The translations under genes and the position numbers were made by a program. This document shows, one piece after another, positions 44,385 through 54,136 of a DNA stretch of 64,000 bases (position 1 is its first letter; each line of letters opens with the position of its first letter). The stretch is from assembly GCF_900106745.1 (NCBI RefSeq), contig NZ_FNNV01000013.1, positions 62,001-126,000 on the forward strand. The letters run 5' to 3'. The DNA comes from Paenibacillus sp. CF384. Lineage in GTDB: Bacteria > Bacillota > Bacilli > Paenibacillales > Paenibacillaceae. The notes beneath the pieces are model-generated. The model did not search any database, was not told where the DNA came from, and worked only from the letters and a program-made list of their open reading frames with translations.

Positions 44385-45146
44385 ATGAACAACCATGCCA
44401 TCCAGGTAAAAGGACTGCAGAAATCCTATAAGCAGCTTCAAGTTCTGAAAGGCGTTGATTTCGCGGTGGAGAAGGGCAGTATCTTCGCACTGCTCGGCTC
44501 GAACGGCGCAGGCAAAACAACAGTTGTCAAAATCCTCACCACGCTGCTTAAACAAGACAGCGGGACTGCCATCATAAGCGGCCACGATGTTGGCTCCAAA
44601 CCTGACCATGTGCGGCAGGCAATCAGTCTAACCGGACAATTCGCAGCGGTAGACGAAATATTGACCGGACGAGAAAACATCATTATGATCGCCAAGCTCC
44701 GGTACCTCCCGAATCCGCGTCAGGTAGCGGAAGATTTACTCAAGCGATTCGGCTTAACGGAGGCAGCCGACCGCAAAGTATCCACCTATTCGGGCGGTAT
44801 GCGCCGAAGACTCGACATCTCCTTGAGTCTGGTGGGGAAACCTCAAATCATCTTTCTTGACGAGCCGACTACGGGGCTTGACCCTGAGGCGCGCATCGAA
44901 GTGTGGAAAATTGTGAAGGATCTTGCAAACAGCGGAACTACTGTATTCCTCACTACGCAGTATCTGGAGGAAGCGGAACAGCTTGCTGATCGAATCGCCA
45001 TCTTGCATGAAGGTAAAATTATCGCCAGCGGTACGCTATCGGAGCTGAAGAGGCTGTTCCCTTCGGCGAAAGTGGAGTACGTGGAGAAACAGCCTTCATT
45101 AGAAGAGATCTTTCTGAACATAATCGGTAAGAAGGAGGGAGCCTAA
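44385..45146 (+). CDS. ABC transporter ATP-binding protein (DrrA-like)
   Basis: 253 residues. Walker A is GSNGAGKTT near residue 40, the signature is YSGGMRRRLDISLSL, and Walker B is IIFLDEPTTGLDP; the switch His region reads FLTTQYLEEAEQLAD. The short length and the C-terminal YVEKQPSLEEIFL block are typical of drug/daunorubicin-type exporters. AAGGAGGGG precedes the ATG. The permease gene begins immediately after its stop. Confidence 0.94.
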   Translation: MNNHAIQVKGLQKSYKQLQVLKGVDFAVEKGSIFALLGSNGAGKTTVVKILTTLLKQDSGTAIISGHDVGSKPDHVRQAISLTGQFAAVDEILTGRENIIMIAKLRYLPNPRQVAEDLLKRFGLTEAADRKVSTYSGGMRRRLDISLSLVGKPQIIFLDEPTTGLDPEARIEVWKIVKDLANSGTTVFLTTQYLEEAEQLADRIAILHEGKIIASGTLSELKRLFPSAKVEYVEKQPSLEEIFLNIIGKKEGA

Positions 45147-45914
45147 ATGGAAACGGTAAAGAAACATTTCTTCAGCGATTTGAGCGTCATGCTGGGTCGT
45201 TCCATGCGCCATATTTCCCGCAGTTTGGACACCATCATTTCCGTTACGATCACACCGATTGCACTCATGCTGTTATTCGTTTACGTGTTTGGCGGTGCGA
45301 TTCAGACCGGAGCCGATAATTATGTCAATTACTTGCTGCCCGGCATTCTGCTGATCGCGATTGCAAGCGGGATAGCCTACACGTCTTACCGCCTGTTTAT
45401 CGATGTGCAGCGAGGCATATTCGAGCGATTTCACTCCATGCCGATTTCGCGTTCTACGCTGCTTTGGGGTCATGTCTTAACTTCGCTGGTATCCAACGCT
45501 ATATCACTTGTCGTCATCGTCCTCGTAGCATTGATCATGGGCTTTCGTTCCTCAGCCGGAATACTTGACTGGCTTGCCGTAGCCGGCATACTCGCACTTT
45601 TCACGCTAGCCTTGACTTGGGTAGCAGCCATTGCCGGACTATCCGCTAAATCGGTAGACGGTGCCAGCGCATTCTCCTATCCGATCATCTTCCTGCCCTT
45701 CATCAGTTCCGCATTCGTACCGACCGAAACGATGCCTAAAGCCGTCCGCGTATTTGCCGAAAATCAACCCGTAACCTCCATCGTAGCGGCCATTCGCGCT
45801 TTGTTATCCGGACAGCCGGTGGGGAATGACATATGGACCGCGCTTGCATGGTGCGCTGGCATTCTGCTCGTCGCCTACTTCTTCGCGATGCGGGTGTATC
45901 GAAACCGGTTTTAA
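45147..45914 (+). CDS. ABC-2 type transporter permease (DrrB-like)
   Basis: 255 residues with six membrane helices. The DNYVNYLLPGILLIAIASG segment and the RGIFERFHSMPISRSTLLWGH loop are hallmarks of ABC-2 export permeases such as DrrB. FIPFLSSAFVPTETMP-type sequence occurs before the last helices. AAGGAGG lies at the end of the ATPase gene. With the ATPase it should form an exporter controlled by the upstream PadR protein; substrate unknown. Confidence 0.92.
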   Translation: METVKKHFFSDLSVMLGRSMRHISRSLDTIISVTITPIALMLLFVYVFGGAIQTGADNYVNYLLPGILLIAIASGIAYTSYRLFIDVQRGIFERFHSMPISRSTLLWGHVLTSLVSNAISLVVIVLVALIMGFRSSAGILDWLAVAGILALFTLALTWVAAIAGLSAKSVDGASAFSYPIIFLPFISSAFVPTETMPKAVRVFAENQPVTSIVAAIRALLSGQPVGNDIWTALAWCAGILLVAYFFAMRVYRNRF

Positions 45915-45943
45915 CCGGCTGAATCACGATCATAGGATGAACA

Positions 45944-45975
45944 CAAGCTGCCGGCACCTACCGGCAGCTTATTCT
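45944..45975 (+). terminator. Terminator of the PadR-ABC operon
   Basis: AAGCTGCCGG pairs with CCGGCAGCTT around CACCTA, followed by ATTCTGTT. Confidence 0.75.
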
Positions 45976-46122
45976 GTTCAGTGAACTCTTTCTAACTGTC
46001 GCCGGATGATCTGTTCCAAGGACGGGTGCTTTTCGAGCGCTATTTTGGTAAAATAGGTTAGATTGCGCTTGCGCCCACAGATGGCACATGAAATTGCTGC
46101 AGAAAGATGGAGGCTATACATA

Positions 46123-46869
46123 ATGAGAATAGATGGACGTCAGGCAAACGAGCTGCGGCCGGTTACAATTACGATGAATCCCAACAAATATGCGGAAGGC
46201 TCCGTGCTGATAGAATTCGGCGACACGAAAGTGCTCTGCACGGCTTCCATCGAAGAACGCGTTCCCCCATTCATGAAAGGACAAGGCAAAGGGTGGATCA
46301 ACGCGGAATACTCCATGCTGCCTCGTGCCACACAAGTCCGGAATCAACGTGAATCGGCTAGAGGGAAGCTGACGGGCCGCACGATGGAAATCCAGCGCTT
46401 GATCGGCCGCGCACTGCGTTCGGTTGTCGATTTGCATGCGCTTGGCGAACGTACGATTACACTGGATTGCGATGTTCTTCAAGCAGATGGCGGTACACGC
46501 ACAACGTCGATCACAGGGGCGTTCGTAGCGCTGGCGCTGGCGGTACACAAGATAAACAGCAATCATGAGTTTGCCAAATACCCGCTGACCGATTATCTTG
46601 CTTCGGTTAGTGTAGGCGTGATCGGCGATCGCACGCTGCTTGACCTTAATTATGAAGAGGATTCCAAAGCAAAGGTAGACATGAATGTGGTCATGACCGG
46701 AGCGGGTAAATTCGTCGAGGTGCAAGGAACGGGTGAGGAGTCTCCGTTCTCGCGTGAAGAGTTTAACGAGCTTCTGGCCAGCGCTGAAGAAGGGATCGCG
46801 AGCCTGATTGCCAAGCAGCGTGATGCCCTTGGTTTGATGGGCAGTCGAATCGGGAATCCCAAAGCATGA
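46123..46869 (+). CDS. rph: Ribonuclease PH
   Basis: 248 residues from ATG 46123, preceded by TGGAGG; the frame can extend to 46063 without support. [14 protein letters not shown] is the standard start. RNase PH blocks seen are [32 protein letters not shown] (phosphate-binding Arg region), [17 protein letters not shown] and [18 protein letters not shown]. It trims 3' ends of tRNA precursors with phosphate. A TGGTAAAAT extended -10 lies near 46046-46054. It overlaps the next gene by 4 bp. Confidence 0.96.
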   Translation: MRIDGRQANELRPVTITMNPNKYAEGSVLIEFGDTKVLCTASIEERVPPFMKGQGKGWINAEYSMLPRATQVRNQRESARGKLTGRTMEIQRLIGRALRSVVDLHALGERTITLDCDVLQADGGTRTTSITGAFVALALAVHKINSNHEFAKYPLTDYLASVSVGVIGDRTLLDLNYEEDSKAKVDMNVVMTGAGKFVEVQGTGEESPFSREEFNELLASAEEGIASLIAKQRDALGLMGSRIGNPKA

Positions 46870-47513
46870 AGCAGGGCGATACAGTTGTCGTAGCGACCAG
46901 AAACGCCGGCAAAGTGCGCGAATTCGCTCATGCTTTCGGCAAGCTTGGCATGCAGGTCGTCAGCATGTTCGACTACCCGAATCTGCCGGATGTGGTGGAG
47001 GACGGAGCGACGTTCGCGGAGAATGCGCGCAAGAAAGCGAAGACGGTTGCCCAAGCGCTTGGACTGCCCGTGTTAGCTGACGATTCCGGACTTCAAGTAG
47101 CAAGGCTCGGCGGTGAGCCCGGCGTATACTCCGCACGGTATTCGGGCGAAGGTGCGACAGACGCTCGCAATAACGAGAAGCTCTTGCGGGAGCTGGCTCG
47201 CATCACAGCCGATGATTCGGGGCTTGAGCGGCTCGCGGATGGAACGACGCTGCTAAGCGAAGCGAATTTCATCTGCACGTTGGCCTTATATGATCCGGTC
47301 ACAGGGACCTTTATTGAAAGTGAAGGCCTAGTTGACGGATCTATCATGGACCGTCCCCGGGGGAATGGCGGCTTCGGGTATGATCCGTTGTTTTATTTGA
47401 AATCGCAATCCAAAGGCATGGCGGAGCTGACGACTGAAGAGAAGCAGGCAATCAGCCACCGCGGCACTGCACTTGCCGAACTGCTGAAGAAGATTACGGC
47501 AGTGAGCGAATAG
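46866..47513 (+). CDS. rdgB: XTP/dITP diphosphatase (HAM1/RdgB family)
   Basis: 215 residues. [13 protein letters not shown] is the family's N-terminal motif, LADDSGLQV contains the metal-binding acids, and [14 protein letters not shown] and GFGYDPLF follow. It removes ITP, XTP and dITP from the nucleotide pool. There is a short insertion around residues 105-135, still within family range. It overlaps rph by 4 bp, an rph-rdgB arrangement common in Firmicutes, and ends at a strong terminator. Confidence 0.95.
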   Translation: MKQGDTVVVATRNAGKVREFAHAFGKLGMQVVSMFDYPNLPDVVEDGATFAENARKKAKTVAQALGLPVLADDSGLQVARLGGEPGVYSARYSGEGATDARNNEKLLRELARITADDSGLERLADGTTLLSEANFICTLALYDPVTGTFIESEGLVDGSIMDRPRGNGGFGYDPLFYLKSQSKGMAELTTEEKQAISHRGTALAELLKKITAVSE

Positions 47514-47541
47514 CAGTAGCGAGACCTATCGATCATGGCTT

Positions 47542-47577
47542 AAAGAGTTCGCAAATTTGCGAACTCTTTTTTTTTAT
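47542..47577 (+). terminator. Terminator of rph-rdgB
   Basis: A perfect palindrome AAGAGTTCGCAAATTTGCGAACTCTT followed by TTTTTTT. Confidence 0.9.
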
Positions 47578-47684
47578 CTGCTTTTTTATCAGGTAAGAGG
47601 TAAATTATCGTTCGTTGCAGAATAATTGATTAACTTCGGAGGCGTGTACGGGAACCTTATTCGCAGATAAAGGGGGATCAGGTT

Positions 47685-49727
47685 ATGTCCATTCAAGAAG
47701 AACTGCCTCCGGCAGGATCCCGGAGCATTGAACAGCTGGAGCGTCATTATTTTGTAGGCAGAAAAAACGAGATCCGATTATTCCGCAAAAGATTAAAGGA
47801 GCGCTCGCCGAAAGGCCGCATATTGAACATACACGGAACGGGCGGTGCGGGCAAAAGCTTCCTTCTCACTGAATTTCGCCGGCTTGCTGAACGAGCAGAT
47901 GCCAGGTTCGTCCTTATGGACTGCCGCACGATGCCGCGAAACCCCGGTGAATTCTGTCTCTACCTGCACCGGCTGATCGAACCGAATGCGCGGAAAACGC
48001 GCCGGCGTTCGGCGGATCCGAGTCTGCAGAAGGACAACTGTGTGAAGGCTATCCGGGAGGCGGCGGCCAAGCAAAAGCTGATTCTCGCATTCGACACTTT
48101 CGAGGAGATCGGCGAACTGGAACATTGGATGCGCGAATTTATCGCCGGTACGGATCCGGCGGTGCTTGTCATTATTTCCGGCCGATTCCCGTTACGCGGG
48201 GAGTGGCAGTCTTCACCGGCATGGAATCAACTGATCGAGCGGCTTCCGATCGCGGAGCTGAATTACGAAGACATTCGCAGCTACCTCAAACGGCTGGATC
48301 ATGAGCTGCAGGAAGAGGGAATTCATTATATTTGGTCCATGTCGAAGGGGCATCCGCTCACGCTTTCTCTGCTGGCATCTGCTCTTCATTCGAGTCGGAA
48401 GCAGCAGACGCATTTTGTGGATGAGGATGTTTTCGACCAGGTTGTGGATATTTGGCTCAAGGAAGTGCCGGATTCCCCGATGAGGGAGCTGGTTGAAGCC
48501 GTGGCGGTGCTGCGTCATTTCAACCAGGATCTGATTACGTTCGCTCTGCAGCGAGAGGTGTCGGCTTCGCAGTTTAAAGCGTTGATTAATTACTCCTTCG
48601 TTCAGCGTTCTGGGCATGGCTGGCTGCTCCATGATCTGCTTCGTGACGCCATACATAGACAGATGCGCCTGCGCGCTCCCGATTATTGCGACAGGCTCTG
48701 GAAGCGATGCATTCGCTACTATTACCAGACGCTTAAGCGCTCGAACGATCCTTTAATGAGAGAGAACGAGGACTGGTTTTATTATCTGGGCGATCAGCTT
48801 ATCCGTTCGTTGTTCTTTCATCAGCCCTCCTCGTTCAGTTTAGAAGAGCTGAGCCCTGCCAACTGGGCAGATGCGGTGGCTTATATGGAGAATCGCTATC
48901 TCACGGCGAAGACGACCAAGCTATCGCTCCTGCACCCGGAAACCCGTGAGAAGACGGAGTTTCTGCTCACCAGGCAGCACAGTTTATATGGACTTAAGCA
49001 TATTCAATTAGATGAGCTGTATCAGCTCGATCCCACCATCGTAAAGCTGGTGCGAAACGCTAGTGGAGCCATTATCGGCTTAACCGCCATCATTCCAATC
49101 AACTCGCAAACCCTTGATTATTTGTGCACCAAGCCGCTTTCAGCCGCATTTTTCTCCGGACTTCCCGAGAGTGCTCTTCGTAAATTAAGAGTCGAATCCC
49201 CATTCATGGCAGGCTATTTCGTCAAGACGCTGGATGCTTATGACTACGCTGATCCTGTCATGATGCAAGCCTCAGGACTTATTCTCATTAATCATTTAAT
49301 CTCATCGGGTTATGTGGTCGCCTCACCGCCGCCTCTGCCGATCTCGAGAGCGATCTTCGAGAGCTTGGGTTGCGAAAGAGATACGGAGCCTGTCATCCAT
49401 CATGATTATGATGAGGATGCACCTGCACCGGTGTTTGTTGTCGACTTACGGGGACATAAACGGCAGGCTTACTTGGATCGCATGGCCGCATTATCCGGCA
49501 TTTCAGATCGATCGACGGAAGAAACGATTGATGTGAACCTGCTGACTGGCCGGGAGAAGGAAGTGCTGGCTCTGCTAATGGACGGCCGCTCAAATCTGGA
49601 AATCGCAGCGAAGCTGTACCTTAGCGAGACGACGGTGAAGAAACATCTCTCCCATATTTACGAGAAACTTGAGGTCAGGAACCGTAAACAGCTGATGAGC
49701 AAAGCGGGGCGCATGGTATCCACTTAG
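47685..49727 (+). CDS. STAND-type ATPase regulator with GNAT-like region and LuxR helix-turn-helix
   Basis: 680 residues. FVGRKNEI leads into a P-loop ATPase with Walker A GTGGAGKS (51-58) and a Walker B-like KLILAFDTFEE (131-140). A helical region extends to about 430. Residues about 435-590 resemble an acetyltransferase of the GNAT fold: ASGAIIGLTAIIPI strand pair, AGYFVKTLDAYDYAD, then ISRAIFESLGCE and VFVVDLRG. A LuxR/GerE-type helix-turn-helix closes the protein (LTGREKEVLALL, then ETTVKKHLSHIYEKL, 617-680). AAGGGGG precedes the ATG. It is likely an ATP-dependent transcriptional switch; the ligand is unknown. It is a single gene flanked by terminators or gaps. Confidence 0.82.
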   Translation: MSIQEELPPAGSRSIEQLERHYFVGRKNEIRLFRKRLKERSPKGRILNIHGTGGAGKSFLLTEFRRLAERADARFVLMDCRTMPRNPGEFCLYLHRLIEPNARKTRRRSADPSLQKDNCVKAIREAAAKQKLILAFDTFEEIGELEHWMREFIAGTDPAVLVIISGRFPLRGEWQSSPAWNQLIERLPIAELNYEDIRSYLKRLDHELQEEGIHYIWSMSKGHPLTLSLLASALHSSRKQQTHFVDEDVFDQVVDIWLKEVPDSPMRELVEAVAVLRHFNQDLITFALQREVSASQFKALINYSFVQRSGHGWLLHDLLRDAIHRQMRLRAPDYCDRLWKRCIRYYYQTLKRSNDPLMRENEDWFYYLGDQLIRSLFFHQPSSFSLEELSPANWADAVAYMENRYLTAKTTKLSLLHPETREKTEFLLTRQHSLYGLKHIQLDELYQLDPTIVKLVRNASGAIIGLTAIIPINSQTLDYLCTKPLSAAFFSGLPESALRKLRVESPFMAGYFVKTLDAYDYADPVMMQASGLILINHLISSGYVVASPPPLPISRAIFESLGCERDTEPVIHHDYDEDAPAPVFVVDLRGHKRQAYLDRMAALSGISDRSTEETIDVNLLTGREKEVLALLMDGRSNLEIAAKLYLSETTVKKHLSHIYEKLEVRNRKQLMSKAGRMVST

Positions 49728-49845
49728 AGCTTTCCGTTGTCGCCCGCAAATACTACCTTCGGACAATATCCTTCCACTTGCGATCCCATATAAAATGATG
49801 GTGAATATGGCATTTATTTTAGGGATGGTTCGGGGAGGGAATGGA

Positions 49846-50550
49846 ATGAAGAAGAAGAAACTTGTGGCGCTGCTGGCAGCCACAGCGATGTTTTCCGCAG
49901 CAGGAGGCGCATACGCAACAACGAACGTGACCACGATCAAAGCGGTGCTGAACGGGGATTTGAAGTTTTCGAAGGATGGCGGAAACTGGCGGCCGACAGA
50001 TGAGAATGGCAACCAAGCGCTGCCCATTACATACAAGGGCACTACGTATTTGCCTCTTCGCGTGCTGGCGAACAGCTTCCAGCTTCCCGTCAAGTATGAT
50101 CCGAAATCCAAAACGATCCAGATCGGATCATCGGTTCCTGGTTTGACGTTCTATTCCTCGCAGGTCAAGACGGATCATGACGGAGCGGAGTTCATCGATG
50201 TGATCGACAAGAATCAGCTCGTATTCGGCGGCCAAACGTATAAAGGCGCTTTTGCATTCCGAAGCAGCTATAGCCCGAGCTTTAACGTGAAGATGGATTT
50301 TGGTTCCATGTACAATAAACTGCATCTGATGCTGGTCGGCAAAGATGATCTGACCGTCAGAGTGTACAACAGCAAGAAGCAGCAGCTGACAGAAGATATC
50401 AAACTTGTGAAGGACCAAGTTACTGAAGTGGATATTGACTTGCAAGGCAGTGACGGCATCATGGTTTACGGCTTCGGAGGCAATGTTAATCAGATCATTG
50501 GACCCTTCATATACATCTTAAAAGACAGCTATGTGTCGAACGGCAAATAG
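49846..50550 (+). CDS. Secreted protein with copper-amine-oxidase-N-like (stalk) domain
   Basis: 234 residues from ATG 49846, 6-8 bases after GGAGGG. A signal peptide (about 1-25, AYA-T) is followed by a segment with ITYKGTTYLPLRVLANSF and VKYDPKSKTIQIG, the copper-amine-oxidase N-terminal (stalk) motif very frequent in Paenibacillus surface proteins. The rest is a beta-rich domain resembling NPCBM-type carbohydrate-binding folds, without recognised catalytic residues. The SLH protein gene follows closely, so both likely act at the cell surface. Confidence 0.8.
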   Translation: MKKKKLVALLAATAMFSAAGGAYATTNVTTIKAVLNGDLKFSKDGGNWRPTDENGNQALPITYKGTTYLPLRVLANSFQLPVKYDPKSKTIQIGSSVPGLTFYSSQVKTDHDGAEFIDVIDKNQLVFGGQTYKGAFAFRSSYSPSFNVKMDFGSMYNKLHLMLVGKDDLTVRVYNSKKQQLTEDIKLVKDQVTEVDIDLQGSDGIMVYGFGGNVNQIIGPFIYILKDSYVSNGK

Positions 50551-50574
50551 CGTGCAATAGGATGAGGAGTGGTG

Positions 50575-52032
50575 GTGGACGTGGTAGTATTTCGGTTTTC
50601 GCTTGGCAAAAGGCTGGCTTTCATGATCTTATCTGTCATGCTTGTGTTTGTTGCAATTCTTCCTTATCGTGCACATGCGGCTGTGAAGGTGCTTGCGTTT
50701 GAAGTCCATACGTATGGTAAACCGTATATTCTGGCTGGAGACAAGATTAACTTTAGTTTCGGCGATGACCGGGCGCTCGGTACCAGTCTGGAATATGCCA
50801 AGATCTCTTATTCAGCGGACAACGGATTGAATTGGAAACCCGTTCTGGATCTGGTGGTAGAAGACCCCGGCTTCGGGACATACGGCACCTTCGGCTTGCC
50901 GGAGGATCCGGCGCTTACTTCGGCTCAAATCATGTTAGAAACGTACTACTCCCCGCTGATCGGCTCGAATAGTTACAACAGAACCATATTAGGTCCATTT
51001 AAGATTAGACAGGCGGGCGGGATTACAGATCTTACAGCGACTTCCCATGCCAACGGTTCCGTTACCTTATCGTGGTCGGACAATACCAACATGGAGTCGT
51101 ATTATCAGATCAAACGCGTCGGCGGAAAAGAGAAGGAGAAAATCTTCTATGTCCGCGATACGATGGAGCGTACCGGCAACTTGACGTATGTGGACAAAGA
51201 GACCAGCTCGAACACGGTGTATGTCTATTCCGTTCTGGCGGTCATCGATCAATTCACGCTTCCCGATTTCTTGAAGCCCGGCGATAAAAGCCTGATTGTA
51301 AAAACAAAAATCATTACGGCTGGTCAGCTGCTGGATGACGACATCATCACAGGATCGCTCAATCCGAATATTAATCTGAAGGACATTATCACAGGAGGAG
51401 GCGGGACGACGACACCGACGCCTCCTGTTGACCCGGGACCGCCAGTAACGCAGCCGCCTTCGCCTCCGTCGGAAGAGATGCTGGAGAAACTCGCGGCGGG
51501 CGCCAGCGAGTGGGCGAAACACGATGTGAAAGATGCGATTAAGCTCAATTTGACAACGGACGCGGTGTTAAGTCGATACAAGGATGCGATAACGCGCGAG
51601 GAATTCGCAAGTGTTGCGGTGAAGCTGTACGAAACTTTAAGCGGGAAGATGACGGGTCCGATCAGTTCAAATCCATTCACCGATACCGTGAACGCGGAAG
51701 TGCTGAAAGCGAATAAACTGGGCATCGTATTCGGATCGACGTTAACGGAGTTCTCGCCGCATGCGACGATCACGAGGCAGGAAATGTGCGTGATGCTCCT
51801 TAGGGCGATTAAAGCGGCTAAACCTTCCGGCAACTACGATACGAGTGTCAAAACGACATTCGCAGATGAGGGCAAAATTGCAGCCTGGGCTAAAAACTCC
51901 GTGCACTTCGCTGCTAATGCAGGCGTCATGGGCGGTGTAGGCGGCGGGCGCATCGATCCCCTTGGCAAGACAACAAGGGAGCAGGCGATTATCTTAATCA
52001 GGCGCGCGTATTTGGCGTTTAGCAAGAGCTGA
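50575..52032 (+). CDS. S-layer homology (SLH) domain surface protein with fibronectin III-like domain
   Basis: About 485 residues. GTG 50575 fits the GAGGAG at 50564-50569 best; GTG 50569, 50572 or 50581 are also possible. Order of parts: signal peptide ending near HAA; an N-terminal beta domain; a fibronectin III-like domain (ITDLTATSHANGSVTLSWSD onward); a Gly/Thr/Pro-rich linker; and three SLH modules at the C-terminus (EWAKHDVKDAIKL, NPFTDTVNAEVLKA, TFADEGKIAAWAK). SLH modules bind pyruvylated wall polymer. Function beyond surface anchoring is unknown. A terminator follows. Confidence 0.85.
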   Translation: MDVVVFRFSLGKRLAFMILSVMLVFVAILPYRAHAAVKVLAFEVHTYGKPYILAGDKINFSFGDDRALGTSLEYAKISYSADNGLNWKPVLDLVVEDPGFGTYGTFGLPEDPALTSAQIMLETYYSPLIGSNSYNRTILGPFKIRQAGGITDLTATSHANGSVTLSWSDNTNMESYYQIKRVGGKEKEKIFYVRDTMERTGNLTYVDKETSSNTVYVYSVLAVIDQFTLPDFLKPGDKSLIVKTKIITAGQLLDDDIITGSLNPNINLKDIITGGGGTTTPTPPVDPGPPVTQPPSPPSEEMLEKLAAGASEWAKHDVKDAIKLNLTTDAVLSRYKDAITREEFASVAVKLYETLSGKMTGPISSNPFTDTVNAEVLKANKLGIVFGSTLTEFSPHATITRQEMCVMLLRAIKAAKPSGNYDTSVKTTFADEGKIAAWAKNSVHFAANAGVMGGVGGGRIDPLGKTTREQAIILIRRAYLAFSKS

Positions 52033-52041
52033 TCTATAGTG

Positions 52042-52084
52042 GACCGTCCTTATGCCTATTACGGGCAGGGGACGGTTTTTTTTG
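52042..52084 (+). terminator. Terminator of the SLH protein gene
   Basis: ACCGTCC..TGCC pairs with GGCA..GGACGGT around a small loop, then TTTTTTTT. Confidence 0.82.
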
Positions 52085-52111
52085 TATGTCTAAAGGTTAC
52101 TCTTACACAGC

Positions 52112-52160
52112 GAAAAGGCCGCCATCAACGTGTACTTACACACGTTGAGGCGACCGCTTA
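52112..52160 (-). terminator. Terminator of asnB
   Basis: Minus-strand hairpin: GGTCGCCTCAACGTGT pairs with ACACGTTGA.GGCGGCC around GTAAGT, then TTTT. It lies 12 bases beyond the asnB stop codon. Confidence 0.82.
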
Positions 52161-52171
52161 ATTAGAGAGAG

Positions 52172-54016
52172 TCAGCGAATAACAACCTTGTATTCCCTCA
52201 GCCACATATCTAATTGCAGCAGGTAAGCGAACAGCTGCGGTCCTGACATCAATTGACCGAACCACGGCAAGTTGCTGCTGGCTGCTTCGGATTCGGCGAG
52301 CTCCCGAATCTTCTTCACATTAATGAGCTGCAGCAGCGGGGAGGTGCCTTCATGAATGATCTCCAGTACTTGCTTGCGCACCGCATTGAGGTAGTTAGGG
52401 TTATGCGTTTTCGGATAGGGACTTTTCTTCCGATAGAGCACATCATGAGGCAGTACGCCTTCCAGCGCCATGCGGAGAATCCCTTTCTCCCGGTCTCCCG
52501 CAGTTTTGATCTCCCATGGAATGTTGTATACATACTCCACGAGTCTGTGATCGCAATAGGGGACGCGCACCTCAAGGCCAACTGCCATACTCATCCGGTC
52601 TTTACGGTCAAGTAATGTCGGCATGAACCTTGTAATGTTCAAATACGACATCTGACGCATTTTGCGAGCTGCGGCATCTTCACCGGCTAGATGAGGTACC
52701 TCGGCAATCGCATCCGAATAACGGTCTCCAAGATATTCTAGCGGCCGAATCCATGCTGCGACGTCCTGCGAGAGCAGATCGGCTCGCATGCCTGCTGCAA
52801 GCGACCACGGGAACGTACCGGCATTCAGCGCATCTTCGCGGTGGAACCATGGATAACCGCCGAAGATTTCATCTGCCGCTTCACCGGATATCGCAACGGT
52901 TGCTTCCTTCTTGATTTCGCGGCAGAAGAGCAGCAGGGAGGAATCGACATCCGCCATTCCCGGCATATCACGGGCAAGCATGGCTTCACGAAGTGAGGCA
53001 ACAAGCTCAGGCGTATCAAAAACCATCGAATGATGAATCGTGCCCAGATGGGTGTTCATCCGTTCGATCCAAGGCGCATCGGCATTCGGCTGGAACGCAT
53101 GGGCTTTAAAGTGTTTATCGTTATCTACGTAATCGACGGAGAAGGTATGAACGTTCCCTTGCCCCGTTTCATTGTAGTAATTAACCGCAAGTGAAGTAAG
53201 TGCACTGGAGTCCAGTCCACCTGAGAGCAGCGTACAGAGCGGTACATCGGAGACGAGCTGGCGCTCCACTGTATCTTTGAGCAGGTCACCTACTGTTTTG
53301 GCCGTCTCCTGCACGGTTTCGGTATGAGGCTTGCTTTCTAACTTCCAATAAGTACGAATGCTTAACCCGGAGCGATTATAGATGGCGCAGTGTCCCGGCA
53401 GCAGCTCACCGAGATCCCGATAAACGCCGACGCCCGGCGTACGCGCAGGTCCGACGATGAAGATTTCGGCCAAACCTTCCGGTCCAACCTCCGGTTTGAC
53501 GGAAGGATGTGCGAGCAGCGCCTTCGGCTCCGAGCCAAATACGAAACGTCCAAGCTGTTTTGCATAGAAGAATGGTTTAACGCCGAGGCGATCTCTTGCG
53601 ATGAACAACTGCTGTTCTTTGGAATCCCATAAAGCAAAAGCGAAGATGCCGTTAAACTTCTCTACGCATGAAGGGCCCCATTCCATGTAGGCAACGAGCA
53701 ATACCTCCGTGTCGCAAGTTGTTGTGAACCGTCTGCCTCGGCTTTCGAGCTCACGCTTCAGCTCCGGTGCATTATACAGCTCTCCGTTATAAACAAGAAC
53801 ATACGCATCGTCATCCGACGTACGAACCATCGGTTGCGCGCCGTTCGCAGGATCGATAACGGATAGTCTCCGGTGGCCTAGCGCACAATGCGGCGAGATC
53901 CAGGTTCCCGATGCATCCGGGCCGCGGTTAGCCAGCGTTCCGGTCATTTTCTCGAGGGTAACGGATTGTTTGGTCAGGTCATCGGTCCAGTCGATCCAGC
54001 CCGTGAATCCACACAT
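52172..54016 (-). CDS. asnB: Asparagine synthase (glutamine-hydrolysing)
   Basis: 614 residues from ATG 54016, which places Cys directly after Met (MCGFTGW), as required for the N-terminal amidotransferase nucleophile; AAAGGA lies about nine bases upstream. The longer ATG 54025 would bury the Cys. The glutaminase half includes YNGELYNAPELKRELE and GRRFTTTCDTEVLL; the synthase half includes the ATP pyrophosphatase motif LLSGGLDSSALTSLA. It is the long YisO/AsnO-like class, of which some members have sporulation roles. It is a single gene. Confidence 0.94.
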   Translation of the reverse strand: MCGFTGWIDWTDDLTKQSVTLEKMTGTLANRGPDASGTWISPHCALGHRRLSVIDPANGAQPMVRTSDDDAYVLVYNGELYNAPELKRELESRGRRFTTTCDTEVLLVAYMEWGPSCVEKFNGIFAFALWDSKEQQLFIARDRLGVKPFFYAKQLGRFVFGSEPKALLAHPSVKPEVGPEGLAEIFIVGPARTPGVGVYRDLGELLPGHCAIYNRSGLSIRTYWKLESKPHTETVQETAKTVGDLLKDTVERQLVSDVPLCTLLSGGLDSSALTSLAVNYYNETGQGNVHTFSVDYVDNDKHFKAHAFQPNADAPWIERMNTHLGTIHHSMVFDTPELVASLREAMLARDMPGMADVDSSLLLFCREIKKEATVAISGEAADEIFGGYPWFHREDALNAGTFPWSLAAGMRADLLSQDVAAWIRPLEYLGDRYSDAIAEVPHLAGEDAAARKMRQMSYLNITRFMPTLLDRKDRMSMAVGLEVRVPYCDHRLVEYVYNIPWEIKTAGDREKGILRMALEGVLPHDVLYRKKSPYPKTHNPNYLNAVRKQVLEIIHEGTSPLLQLINVKKIRELAESEAASSNLPWFGQLMSGPQLFAYLLQLDMWLREYKVVIR

Positions 54017-54136
54017 GGTGCTCATTCCTTTCTCTTAGAGCTTCAAACAGCGATACTATGATGGTTATGCGAAAAATATGGATAAAATGTCTGTCCGTGG
54101 GGGGATGCTAGAGCAATGAAGGAGGGTGCTTTCGAT

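Noticed and set aside
54017-54136. T-box or other riboswitch leader for asnB
   Set aside because: The leader is too short for a T-box, and no specifier stem or TGGNACC-type T-box sequence is visible.
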